From UBA12403 sp043808565 (lineage in GTDB: Bacteria > Patescibacteriota > Patescibacteriia > UBA9934 > GWF2-40-263): DNA of 38,818 nt. Position 1 is the first letter of the stretch, and each line of letters starts with the position of its first letter. The position numbers were made by a program, and so were the translations under genes. The notes beneath the pieces are model-generated. The model saw only the letters and a program-made list of their open reading frames with translations, made no database searches and was not told the DNA's origin. The stretch is from the NCBI GenBank assembly GCA_043808565.1, contig JAZDEQ010000006.1, positions 1-38,818 of the forward strand. Direction: 5' to 3'. Below, one piece after another: positions 30,712 to 38,646 of this stretch.

Positions 30712-30745
30712 CTTCACAATTTCTTCATGGCCATTTTGTTAAACT
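30712..30745 (+). promoter_or_regulatory. Response-regulator box and promoter of the exporter operon
   Basis: CTTCAC (30712-30717) and CTTCAT (30723-30728) begin 11 bp apart. Then 11 bases (GGCCATTTTGT), then TAAACT (30740-30745). This is the third occurrence of the same layout in 2.4 kb. Confidence 0.65.
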
Positions 30746-30768
30746 GTTCTAGTTAAAAATATTATCTT

Positions 30769-32757
30769 ATGAAAAAAATTTGGCAGATTATCAAACAATG
30801 GAAAAAAACTTTTATTTTCCTGATTATTTTATTAATTGGTGGCGGAATTTGGTTTAGTCAAACTGTCGGCGGCGGGGCAGTGGAAACTCGTTATGTTTTG
30901 GCGGCCGTGGAAAAAGGTACACTAATGACTTCAGTAACCGGCACTGGTCAGGTTCAAGGTGAGGCGGAAATAGAAGTCAAACCAGAAGCTTCGGGAAAAG
31001 TTATCGAAGTCGTGGGGCAAAATGGCCAACAAGTTGAAGAAGGTGATATTTTGGTGGTTCTTGATTCAACCGAGGCGGCAAAATCTGTTCGTGATGCCCG
31101 GTTAAGTTTAGCTAGCGCCGAAGGGTCACTCCAAAAGTTACAACAACCTACCGACACCCTTTCTTTACTCCAAGCGCAAAATGCTTTGGCCCAAGCTAAG
31201 CGAACCTTGGCAGATTTGGAAGACGGACCTGATGATCAAGAAATTCGAGACGCTGAAGAAACTGTGACTCAAGCTGAACGTAATCTGGATCAAACTAAAA
31301 GAAATTTAACCGAAATTCAAATGACTTCAGAACAAGATCTTTTGTCGGCTTCTGAAGAAGGTTACGACGCAGTAACTGAAGCTTTCACTGAGCTATCGGC
31401 CGTGATGGATGATCTTTCCGACTTCCTTGGCACAGAATTAAACGAGCAAGAGTATCTTGGTTATTATGAATTGCTAACCGGTTCTTCTTATACTGATGGC
31501 CTAATTGATTATTACGAGGCAACTCAAGATTCATACGATGTTGCCTGGGTAGCTTATCGGGCTTCGGATCATGACAGCGAAACCGCGACCAAAATCGAAG
31601 TGATTGGATCGACACTTGTAGCTGGTAAAGACATGGCAAATACGCTTAATGACGCACAGACAATTTTAAATAAAATTCAAGAAGAAGGTTACAGTCATTC
31701 GGCAATTAGTGCTCATATTGATGACATGATTGAAACGATCCCCGGCGATATTACTTTAGTAAATAATTTAGTCTCGTCACTTCAATCAGCCGATGACACG
31801 ATTGAAAGCACTGATCTTAATGCCCCGAATAATATTACCGATGCTGAGGCAGCAGCGGAGGAAGCCGAAGTGGCTTTGTCGACGGCTCAAAATGATCTAG
31901 CCGATCTTCGGGCCGGTGCTGATTCGGACGAGCTGGCGGCCGCCAAAGAAGACGTAGCCGAAAAAGAGCAACAATTGGCTGATTTGGTAGCTGGTACGGC
32001 TGAGCTTGATTTACAAGTTCAACAAATAACCGTTCAAGGCCGTCAAGATGCTTTAAATGACGCTCTTGAGGAATATGCTAACTATACGGTTCGGGCGCCG
32101 ATCTCGGGAACCGTGGCTAATTTTTCGGCTTATCGTGGTCAGAGTGTTTCTTCAGGGACTTCGGTGGCTACAATTATTGCCGATCGTTTAACAGCCTTGG
32201 TTTCTCTTAATGAGGTTGATGTAGCTAAGGTTAAGGTTGGTAATAAAGTTAATCTAACTTTTGACGCGATCGAAGATTTAACTATAACCGGTGAGGTGGC
32301 CGAAATTGATTCGATCGGTACAGTGTCATCAAGCGTGGTTAACTATGGCGTGCTGATAACTTTTGATACTCAAGACGAGCGCGTTTTGTCTGGTATGAGT
32401 GTGAGCGTCGTGATAACTACAGCTATTGAGCAAGATGTTTTAGTTGTTTCAAGTAATGTCATAAAAACCCAAGGCGATCTTCAATATGTTGAAGTGCTTG
32501 ATGACGCGATTTTGTCGGATATTTCCACACAAGGCATAACTTCGCAAAATTTACCGCGTCAAGTAACGGTTGAAACAGGATTGTTTAATGATACAGAAAC
32601 CCAAATTGTTTCCGGACTAAATGAAGGCGATCTTATTATAACTAAAACAATTACTGATTCTAGTCTTTCGTCAGCCAAATCAGTTACTTCATCAACTTCG
32701 GCCGGTAGTCTTTTGGGTGGCGGTAGTGGTGGGCCGCCCGGTAGCTTTTCCCGTTAA
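30769..32757 (+). CDS. HlyD/MacA-type membrane fusion protein, enlarged helical hairpin
   Basis: 662 residues, far longer than the usual 350-420 of MacA/YknX. One N-terminal membrane helix (FIFLIILLIGGGIWFS). The lipoyl half-motifs are EIEVKPEASGKVIEVVGQNG and YTVRAPISGTVANFSAYRGQ. Between them is an unusually long coiled-coil region of about 330 residues rich in Ala, Glu, Asp and Gln. Beta-barrel and membrane-proximal parts follow (VGNKVNLTFDAIEDL). The C-terminus is Gly/Ser/Pro-rich. It couples the ABC transporter encoded next to exported substrate. In a cell without an outer membrane the long hairpin might span the cell wall (inference). It is controlled by the CTTCAY promoter. Confidence 0.88.
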   Translation: MKKIWQIIKQWKKTFIFLIILLIGGGIWFSQTVGGGAVETRYVLAAVEKGTLMTSVTGTGQVQGEAEIEVKPEASGKVIEVVGQNGQQVEEGDILVVLDSTEAAKSVRDARLSLASAEGSLQKLQQPTDTLSLLQAQNALAQAKRTLADLEDGPDDQEIRDAEETVTQAERNLDQTKRNLTEIQMTSEQDLLSASEEGYDAVTEAFTELSAVMDDLSDFLGTELNEQEYLGYYELLTGSSYTDGLIDYYEATQDSYDVAWVAYRASDHDSETATKIEVIGSTLVAGKDMANTLNDAQTILNKIQEEGYSHSAISAHIDDMIETIPGDITLVNNLVSSLQSADDTIESTDLNAPNNITDAEAAAEEAEVALSTAQNDLADLRAGADSDELAAAKEDVAEKEQQLADLVAGTAELDLQVQQITVQGRQDALNDALEEYANYTVRAPISGTVANFSAYRGQSVSSGTSVATIIADRLTALVSLNEVDVAKVKVGNKVNLTFDAIEDLTITGEVAEIDSIGTVSSSVVNYGVLITFDTQDERVLSGMSVSVVITTAIEQDVLVVSSNVIKTQGDLQYVEVLDDAILSDISTQGITSQNLPRQVTVETGLFNDTETQIVSGLNEGDLIITKTITDSSLSSAKSVTSSTSAGSLLGGGSGGPPGSFSR

Positions 32758-32758
32758 T

Positions 32759-33466
32759 ATGATTGAAGTAAAAAATGTTACTAAAATTTACGAAACCGGT
32801 GCCGGCTCTTTTCAGGCTCTTCATGAAGTTAGCTTTACAATTAATGATGGTGAATTTGTGGCTATCATGGGGCCATCAGGTTCTGGTAAATCTACCTTGA
32901 TGCATATTCTTGGGGCTTTAGATACACCAACTACCGGCACTTATTTTTTAGATGGTAAGGACGTGGCAAAATTAAGCGAAGACGAGTTGGCGGAAATTCG
33001 TTTGTGTCACATTGGTTTTGTTTTTCAATCTTTTAATCTTTTATCGCGAGCCACGGTTTTAAGAAACGTTATGTTGCCATTAGTTTATGAAGAAGTAGGG
33101 AAAGTCAAACGTGAAGAACGGGCTAAAGCGGCCTTAAAAGCCGCCGGTCTCGACGAGTCGCATTTTGGTCACTTATCTAACCAACTTTCTGGCGGGCAAA
33201 TTCAGCGAGTAGCTATAGCCCGGGCTTTAGTCAACGAACCATCACTTATTTTGGCCGATGAGCCGACTGGTAATCTTGATTCCAAAACTGGCGAAATTGT
33301 TTTGGAAACTTTTCGAAAACTTAATCAAGAAGAAAAACGGACAATTATTCTCATCACTCACGAACCAGACGTGGCCGAGCATGCTGATCGAATAATTTTT
33401 ATTAAAGACGGTTCAATAGTTAGTGATGAAAAAGTTCGTGCCAAAAAACACGCTCATACTTTATGA
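32759..33466 (+). CDS. MacB/LolD-type ABC transporter ATPase
   Basis: 235 residues from ATG 32759 (MIEVKNV), 1 base after the stop of the fusion-protein gene. Walker A GPSGSGKST, Q-loop VFQSFNLL, signature LSGGQIQRVAIARAL, Walker B LILADEPTGNLD and H-loop ITHEPD are all intact. It powers the FtsX-type permease encoded next, whose start overlaps the stop here (ATGA). The three genes form a MacAB/YknXYZ-like exporter for peptides, antimicrobials or toxic lipids; the substrate cannot be told from sequence. Confidence 0.93.
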   Translation: MIEVKNVTKIYETGAGSFQALHEVSFTINDGEFVAIMGPSGSGKSTLMHILGALDTPTTGTYFLDGKDVAKLSEDELAEIRLCHIGFVFQSFNLLSRATVLRNVMLPLVYEEVGKVKREERAKAALKAAGLDESHFGHLSNQLSGGQIQRVAIARALVNEPSLILADEPTGNLDSKTGEIVLETFRKLNQEEKRTIILITHEPDVAEHADRIIFIKDGSIVSDEKVRAKKHAHTL

Positions 33467-34686
33467 AAATTTCTGATCTTTTTGAAGAAACTTTTTTAGC
33501 CTTAGTTTCCAATAAGGCTCGTTCTGGTTTAACCATGTTGGGTATTGTGATTGGAATTAGTTCAGTGATCGCTATGGTGGCGATTGGTCAGGGAACCCAG
33601 AGTTCTATTCAATCAAGCATTGAATCAATTGGTTCAAATTTAGTTCAGATTATGCCCGGAGCCCAGCGGTCTTTTGGTGGTGGGGTAAGTTCTGGTCGGG
33701 GTTCGGCTCAAACTCTTACTTTAGAAGACGCTGAGGCAATTACTGAAAATATTAGTTTAGCCAAAACCGTGGCTCCAGAAGTTTCTTCACGCTATCAAGT
33801 AACGACTAAGGGGGCTAATACTAATACTTCGGTTGTTGGCGTAACCGCGGCTTATCTTGAGGTTAGAAACGTTGAAGTGGAAAGCGGGGTTTTTGTTTCA
33901 GATAAACAATCAAAATCCTTGACAAAAGTCGCGGTGATTGGCCCAACTGTTCGTGACGACTTGTTTGGTGAAGGCAGCGAGGCTTTAGGACAAATTATTC
34001 AGATTAATGGCATTCAATTTACAATTATCGGCGTGACTAAAGAAAAAGGCGGTAGTGCTTTTGGTAGTCAGGACGATATGATTTTTATTCCCCTCGGCAC
34101 AGCCCAAAAATATTTAACTGGAAATGATTATGTAACCACAATTAGTGTCCAAGGATCAGATTCTGACTCCATGGATGCTTTGCAAACAGCTATCACTAAT
34201 TTGCTTCTTGAACAACACAATATTAGTGACGCGGCTTTGGCTGATTTTAATATTATGAACCAAGCTGATATTGTCGAAACCGCTTCAAGTATTACCGGAA
34301 CACTCACGGCTTTGCTCGCGGCCGTGGCTGGTATCTCACTTTTGGTTGGTGGAATTGGTATTATGAATATGATGTTGACGACCGTGACTGAACGCACAAA
34401 AGAAATTGGTTTACGCAAAGCCATTGGTGCTAAACGACGTGATATCAATCGACAGTTTTTAGCTGAAGCCGTGCTGCTAACTTTGATCAGCGGCATTATT
34501 GGGATTGTTTTGGGTATTGGCGTTTCTTTTGCTTTGTCAGCTTTGGGAATTATCCAAACGACAATTTCGGTTTACTCGATTTTATTGGCTTTTGGAGTTT
34601 CAGCAATTATCGGCATTATTTTTGGCTATTATCCGGCTCGTCGGGCGGCCAGTTTGAATCCGATTGTGGCTTTACGTTACGAGTAA
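33463..34686 (+). CDS. MacB/FtsX-type ABC transporter permease
   Basis: 407 residues. The N-terminal helix LTMLGIVIGISSVIAMVAIG is followed by the large external MacB_PCD domain (about residues 50-270). It ends with three membrane helices (AAVAGISLLVGGIGIMNMML, LLTLISGIIGIVLGIGVSFA and ILLAFGVSAIIGIIFGYYPA). The coupling motif TERTKEIGLRKAIGAKRRDI and the PARRAASLNPIVALRYE tail are signature MacB features. It overlaps the ATPase gene by 4 bases. It is the last gene of the exporter operon; the terminator is about 110 bases on, past an inverted-repeat copy. Confidence 0.93.
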   Translation: MKISDLFEETFLALVSNKARSGLTMLGIVIGISSVIAMVAIGQGTQSSIQSSIESIGSNLVQIMPGAQRSFGGGVSSGRGSAQTLTLEDAEAITENISLAKTVAPEVSSRYQVTTKGANTNTSVVGVTAAYLEVRNVEVESGVFVSDKQSKSLTKVAVIGPTVRDDLFGEGSEALGQIIQINGIQFTIIGVTKEKGGSAFGSQDDMIFIPLGTAQKYLTGNDYVTTISVQGSDSDSMDALQTAITNLLLEQHNISDAALADFNIMNQADIVETASSITGTLTALLAAVAGISLLVGGIGIMNMMLTTVTERTKEIGLRKAIGAKRRDINRQFLAEAVLLTLISGIIGIVLGIGVSFALSALGIIQTTISVYSILLAFGVSAIIGIIFGYYPARRAASLNPIVALRYE

Positions 34687-34693
34687 TTAATCT

Positions 34694-34787
34694 GTTACGA
34701 ATTACGAAAAGTGGCGAATATTACGAATTTGGTTTTTAAAGTCATGGATCCATGGAAGATATTTATTTCTTTACATCTTAAATAAAG
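34694..34787 (-). repeat. Intergenic repeat, copy A (inverted relative to copy B)
   Basis: Its reverse complement aligns with 36565-36677. Shared blocks include ATGTAAAGAAATAAATATCT, CTTTAAAAACCAAATTCGTA and TTTTCGTAATTCGTAAC. Copy A lacks about 25 central bases that copy B has. The two copies face each other across the two-gene cassette 34883-36480. Confidence 0.8.
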
Positions 34788-34794
34788 TTTTTTC

Positions 34795-34823
34795 AAAACC
34801 GTTGGATTAAACCAGCGGTTTTT
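34795..34823 (+). terminator. Terminator of the exporter operon
   Basis: AAAACCGTTGG (34795-34805) pairs with CCAGCGGTTTT (34812-34822) with one wobble and a 6-base loop; T-run follows. Confidence 0.75.
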
Positions 34824-34850
34824 GATTTCTCTAAATAATGTTATTATAAA
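34822..34850 (+). promoter_or_regulatory. Promoter of the CheD-like gene
   Basis: TTGATT (34822-34827), 17 bases, TATAAA (34845-34850). It begins inside the T-tail of the preceding terminator and would start transcription about 25 bases before ATG 34883. Confidence 0.55.
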
Positions 34851-34882
34851 AATGAGCTTTAGCAATAAATTAAATATTTTTT

Positions 34883-35836
34883 ATGTTGGAAATCGGATCA
34901 GAATTACCAAATGAGCCGAAAGTTGATTTTTTTCCCAAGATTGAAAGTCTTTCGAGAGAATACGGAATTGGAAAAAGAAGTGACTGGGATTTGGAAATTG
35001 CTGTTCAAGCAGTAGCGGCCTTGCATGAAGAAGAACGTGAAAAAAATCCAGAAGAAGTTCGTTTTTTGTTGTTGCAACGTTTTATTGACGCTTTTTATCC
35101 ACCCCAAGAGTATTCTCGGTCAAGACTATGGAACGAAATGGTTACAGCACCGGTTGAGTTATTCGATTTTCAGCTAAATCTCTTAAATGATGCCGCCAGA
35201 TCTGATTTGGTTCGCGAAGTCGATGCAAACGAAAAACAAATAATTTCCCGACCACAGAACCGAGATTTATTAGTAAAATTATATGGGGCAGATGTTTTGG
35301 TTAATATTGCCCATGCTGGTCTTTGGGTTAGAGTTCCGGCCAAAAAAGTGCGGGCTGTAGCTTCGCCGGGTTTTAGTTGTTGTCAGGCGATTTTGGGAAA
35401 GAGTCAAACTGGTGATTTATGCATGGCTCACATTCCTGGTCCGGGAACTTGGGCCGCTCAAGAACATACAAAAGGTTTACTAAAAAAATTTGGTTCAGGT
35501 CAATATTTTTTAGTTGCTCCAGAATGTTCTTATTTACCAGGAACCGCAAAACAAATCGTGACCATGGCCGAAGAAACTAACCAAGCTTTTAAAAAAATCG
35601 CCGAGCAAAATGGTTTGTGTTTTTTATCGTATCCAGAAATTTTTCCCGGTGAACAAAGTTCCCAGCCCGATCTTTGGCAAGAGTTTGAAATGATTTTAAC
35701 AGCCGATGGTTTACAAGTAAGACAAGCAGAATTAGAAAGTTATGAAAATTCACCAACCAATATTTGGCTTGGTGGCGAGCGGACCGTTTATCATCGAAAA
35801 CTAGCCGAAAAATCTTTGCATGATATTAGTTTTTAA
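34883..35836 (+). CDS. Protein with a CheD-like Cys/His region, otherwise unknown
   Basis: 317 residues, soluble. The region at about 150-175 reads ASPGFSCCQAILGKSQTG then DLCMAHIPGPG. It resembles the CheD glutamine-deamidase core (G-S-C-V-A ... G-G-M-A-H), and the first Cys to His spacing is 17, as in CheD. The CheD threonine six residues before the Cys is not conserved (Ala here, with Ser one position later), so activity is uncertain. The N-terminal 140 residues are helical and charged. No chemotaxis genes are in the window. It forms a two-gene unit with 35842-36480, bounded by inverted repeat copies. The CheD link is inference; a CNF1/papain-like deamidase fold is the broader alternative. 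Confidence 0.5.
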   Translation: MLEIGSELPNEPKVDFFPKIESLSREYGIGKRSDWDLEIAVQAVAALHEEEREKNPEEVRFLLLQRFIDAFYPPQEYSRSRLWNEMVTAPVELFDFQLNLLNDAARSDLVREVDANEKQIISRPQNRDLLVKLYGADVLVNIAHAGLWVRVPAKKVRAVASPGFSCCQAILGKSQTGDLCMAHIPGPGTWAAQEHTKGLLKKFGSGQYFLVAPECSYLPGTAKQIVTMAEETNQAFKKIAEQNGLCFLSYPEIFPGEQSSQPDLWQEFEMILTADGLQVRQAELESYENSPTNIWLGGERTVYHRKLAEKSLHDISF

Positions 35837-35841
35837 ATTCT

Positions 35842-36480
35842 ATGTTTCTTCTAAATTGGTTTTTACTTTTTTTACATCGTCGGGCTGGGGCCAAACTTCG
35901 AGCGGCAGGGCGAATGGCGCCGGAAAAGATTGCCGATGAGGCGGTGACCATGGCTTCGGCTGGTGGTTGGAAAATTCATATTGATCCCGAGTGGCGGCGT
36001 TTAATTGGTTATGAAAAACTGCCGACGACTGAACAAGATCGAATTTTTAATGAGGTTATTTGTACAGCTTTGATTACGGTTTATGCCGGGCTTGATGAAA
36101 CAATTCCGCATCTGCCTGGCGAGCGGCGCGATTTTTGGCGGAGCGTACGCAATGCTTTTTATCCGGCCTATCAGCGCTGGCAAAAAAATAATGGTATTGT
36201 TGACCAAGCCATTCATGACTGGAAAAAACTTTTTGATTTGCGTTTTGAAGAGTACCACCAAGCCCAGCCTGACACTTATGAAAAGTTTCGCGACGAGTTG
36301 CCGCGTTTGCGCTCTGACGACGATCGCCAGGCCACAGTTCGAGTTATGACTCTGGCCGCCATGACTATGTTGCACGTCAATCGCGGTCAAAAGTTTCCGA
36401 ACGATTTATTGTCAGTTCGTTGTTTACAAAAACATTTGGGCTATTTGGCTAAAGAAAATTGGCGACGGTTTGGTTGGTAA
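35842..36480 (+). CDS. Unknown protein, partner of the CheD-like gene
   Basis: 212 residues. A short hydrophobic N-terminus (MFLLNWFLLFLHRRAG) may be a weak membrane anchor. The rest is helical and rich in Trp, Arg and Asp (EWRRLIGYEKLPTTEQDRI, LPGERRDFWRSVRNAFYPAY, RWQKNNGIVDQ). No motif that I recognise. The gene starts 5 bases after its neighbour's stop, so the pair is co-transcribed. In size and helical character it could be an adaptor or partner for the CheD-like protein, but nothing in the sequence proves that. Confidence 0.5.
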   Translation: MFLLNWFLLFLHRRAGAKLRAAGRMAPEKIADEAVTMASAGGWKIHIDPEWRRLIGYEKLPTTEQDRIFNEVICTALITVYAGLDETIPHLPGERRDFWRSVRNAFYPAYQRWQKNNGIVDQAIHDWKKLFDLRFEEYHQAQPDTYEKFRDELPRLRSDDDRQATVRVMTLAAMTMLHVNRGQKFPNDLLSVRCLQKHLGYLAKENWRRFGW

Positions 36481-36495
36481 TAAAAATGCGGGGTT

Positions 36496-36677
36496 AGAAA
36501 TTACGAAATTAAAATTATGGAGTGATGGAGTCGTGGAGTGGCGAAGTGTTGGATTTTATTTATTCTTTAAAATGTAAAGAAATAAATATCTTCCATGACT
36601 TCACGACTCCATCACGCCAAAACTCCATAACTTTAAAAACCAAATTCGTATATTCGTTACTTTTCGTAATTCGTAAC
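36496..36677 (+). repeat. Intergenic hairpin repeat, copy B (MITE-like)
   Basis: An imperfect inverted repeat of about 55-60 bases per arm. The left arm starts TTATGGAGTGATGGAGTCGT near 36515. The right arm reads CGACTCCATCACGCC and ends CTCCATAA near 36630. They meet at TTCTTTAAAATGTAAAGAA (about 36563). The 3' part (36565-36677) is the inverse of copy A. It fills the 208-base gap before the CAP gene. A weak open frame across it is not called because of the palindromic structure. Confidence 0.75.
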
Positions 36678-36688
36678 AATAGAATAAT

Positions 36689-38140
36689 ATGCATAAAAAA
36701 ATTACGTTTCTCATCACTAATATTTTTCTCCTATTAGTTTTATTTTTTCCACCAGCTTTGGCGGCTGAACCAACGGTGACGGCTGATACATCTTGGCTTT
36801 CATCTTTGGTTTCACCCGATTCTTATTTTCATGTTCGTGATGGCGACATCACCAAAATTTCACCCGAAGATTATATTAATCGTTATCGTCGGGCTTTGGG
36901 TTTAACTGAATTGAGAATCAGCGAAGCTTTGCGTCAAAGCGCTAAAAATCATACTGATTATCAAAATAAAAACGGCGTTTATAACGGCGATCCGCATGGT
37001 GAAAATCCAGCGGCTGTTGGTTTCACTGGCGTCACGCCTTCCGACCGTTGCCAACACGCCGGCTACAATAGTTATTGTGGCGAAGTTCAGGCCGGCGGTG
37101 ATGGTGATTTAACTTCTGCCCTCGATGGTTTTATGATGACGCCGTTTCATCGTCTTGGTTTAATTGGTCCAGGCGCCACAGAAATTGGTTGTGCCCAAAC
37201 TGGCGGTTGGGTAACTTGTGATATTGGATATAATCTTTATTCAGGTTATTCTTCGGATTTTGATGGTAGTCAGCCGATTGTTTACCCAGCCAACGGTCAG
37301 GTTATTAGTACAACTTTTCCGGTTTTTGAATCGCCAATGCCTTATCCGCAATACGCCGGGCAGAGAATCGGTTCAACCTTAATGTTTTGGTTGTCAGAAA
37401 GCAGTGAGCCGCTCGAGGCCGAAGCGGCTATTTATGATTTGACCGAACAAAAATCGATTGATTCTATTATCAGTATCGACACAGACAATTGGTATACCAT
37501 GAATGCGGTCTTTTTTAATCCAGTCGAGCCACTCGAACTTGACCATGAATATGCGGCTTATGTTCATGACACTTCTGGGGCCAATGCTTTTTCCAAAGTT
37601 TGGACTTTTAAAACGCAAAAAAGTTCTAATGTGGATTTTCCTTTAGATCATGAAGTAATAACTTATGACGCTAATGTTAATTGGGCCGGAAGTACAACCG
37701 AAAGATTAGTTACCACACCTGATCCAACTTTGTCCCAAACAATCGATCGTCTTAGCGGCTATATCATGTTGGCTGTCGATAATCACGGCGAAGCTTGGTA
37801 CGTCGATCCAATTTCTCGTTATCGATATTATTTGAAAGATGGTCCAACCGCTTACGAATTTCTCCGTTCGTTTGGTCTTGGTATAACCAATGCTGATTTG
37901 GCCAAGATTCCCATCGAAGCCGACGCCGTCGGTGGCGGTTCATTAGCCGAACAGTTGAGTGGTCGCATTCTTTTGCAGGTTCAAGAACACGGCGAAGCTT
38001 GGTATATCAATCCGTCAGATTTGAAACGTTATTATTTAAAGGACGGCGCCGAAGCTTATCGCATTATGCGGGAGCTTTCACTTGGGACATTGATGTCATC
38101 GATTGTTGGGATTAATGTGGGTAATTGTCTTGGACTATGA
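36689..38140 (+). CDS. Secreted CAP-domain protein with C-terminal CPR-type repeats
   Basis: 483 residues. Signal peptide ITFLITNIFLLLVLFFPPALAA. The CAP/SCP domain is at about residues 60-190: YINRYRRALGLTELRISEAL, SAKNHTDYQ, HGENPAAVG, and FHRLGLIGPGATEIGCAQ. An Ig/fibronectin-like middle follows (residues 210-310). The C-terminus has two repeats of about 55 residues: LSGYIMLAVDNHGEAWYVDP with RYRYYLKDG, and LSGRILLQVQEHGEAWYINP with KRYYLKDG. These repeats are, to my knowledge, typical of exported CPR proteins and may bind the cell surface. Bacterial CAP proteins have unclear biochemical roles. Preceded by a MITE-like repeat. Confidence 0.85.
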   Translation: MHKKITFLITNIFLLLVLFFPPALAAEPTVTADTSWLSSLVSPDSYFHVRDGDITKISPEDYINRYRRALGLTELRISEALRQSAKNHTDYQNKNGVYNGDPHGENPAAVGFTGVTPSDRCQHAGYNSYCGEVQAGGDGDLTSALDGFMMTPFHRLGLIGPGATEIGCAQTGGWVTCDIGYNLYSGYSSDFDGSQPIVYPANGQVISTTFPVFESPMPYPQYAGQRIGSTLMFWLSESSEPLEAEAAIYDLTEQKSIDSIISIDTDNWYTMNAVFFNPVEPLELDHEYAAYVHDTSGANAFSKVWTFKTQKSSNVDFPLDHEVITYDANVNWAGSTTERLVTTPDPTLSQTIDRLSGYIMLAVDNHGEAWYVDPISRYRYYLKDGPTAYEFLRSFGLGITNADLAKIPIEADAVGGGSLAEQLSGRILLQVQEHGEAWYINPSDLKRYYLKDGAEAYRIMRELSLGTLMSSIVGINVGNCLGL

Positions 38141-38162
38141 TTCAAATGATTTAATGATTTTT

Positions 38163-38579
38163 ATGATTGTTGGTAATCCGATTAATGAAAATTATAAATA
38201 TTCTGATTTGACGGCTAAAATAATTGGGGCGGCGATTGAAGTACACAAAGTTATTGGTAATGGTTTTCAGGAGGTGATTTATCAAAGAGCCTTGGTGATT
38301 GAATTTGAAAATCGGGGCATACATTTTATTAGAGAAAAAGAAATGCAAATTTATTATAAAGGAGAAAAGATTGGTACAAGGCGAGCTGATTTTTTTGTTG
38401 AAAATAAAATAATGGTAGAAATAAAGGCGGTAATTGCTTTAGAAGACACCCATTTGGCTCAAGCCATTAACTATCTCGAAGCTTACAATATGGAAATTGG
38501 ATTACTGATTAATTTCGGTTCGCCGCGTTTAGACTTTAAAAGAGTCACAAAAAAACCAAAATCACAATTAATCAGTTAA
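38163..38579 (+). CDS. GxxExxY protein
   Basis: 138 residues from ATG 38163 (MIVGNPI). The family motif is GNGFQEVIYQRAL (G-x2-E-x2-Y). The PD-(D/E)XK-like core is RRADFFVENKIMVEIKA with AQAINYLEAYNMEIGLLINFG at the end, as in PDDEXK_3 family members. Function unknown; the family is common in environmental genomes and often mobile. The frame extends upstream into the CAP gene, but that overlap is unlikely. A terminator follows 35 bases after the stop. Confidence 0.88.
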   Translation: MIVGNPINENYKYSDLTAKIIGAAIEVHKVIGNGFQEVIYQRALVIEFENRGIHFIREKEMQIYYKGEKIGTRRADFFVENKIMVEIKAVIALEDTHLAQAINYLEAYNMEIGLLINFGSPRLDFKRVTKKPKSQLIS

Positions 38580-38613
38580 TCATTTGAATCAAGGTTTAAG
38601 ACAGGTAACAATC

Positions 38614-38646
38614 AAAATCGTCTTATTTTGAAAGACGATTTTTTAA
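38614..38646 (+). terminator. Terminator after the GxxExxY gene
   Basis: AAAATCGTCTT (38614-38624) pairs with AAGACGATTTT (38632-38642) across a 7-base loop; T-rich tail follows. Confidence 0.8.

Noticed and set aside
36522..36737. Short open frame across the intergenic hairpin repeat.
   Set aside because: It spans a long inverted repeat and overlaps the start of the CAP gene; no protein-like features.
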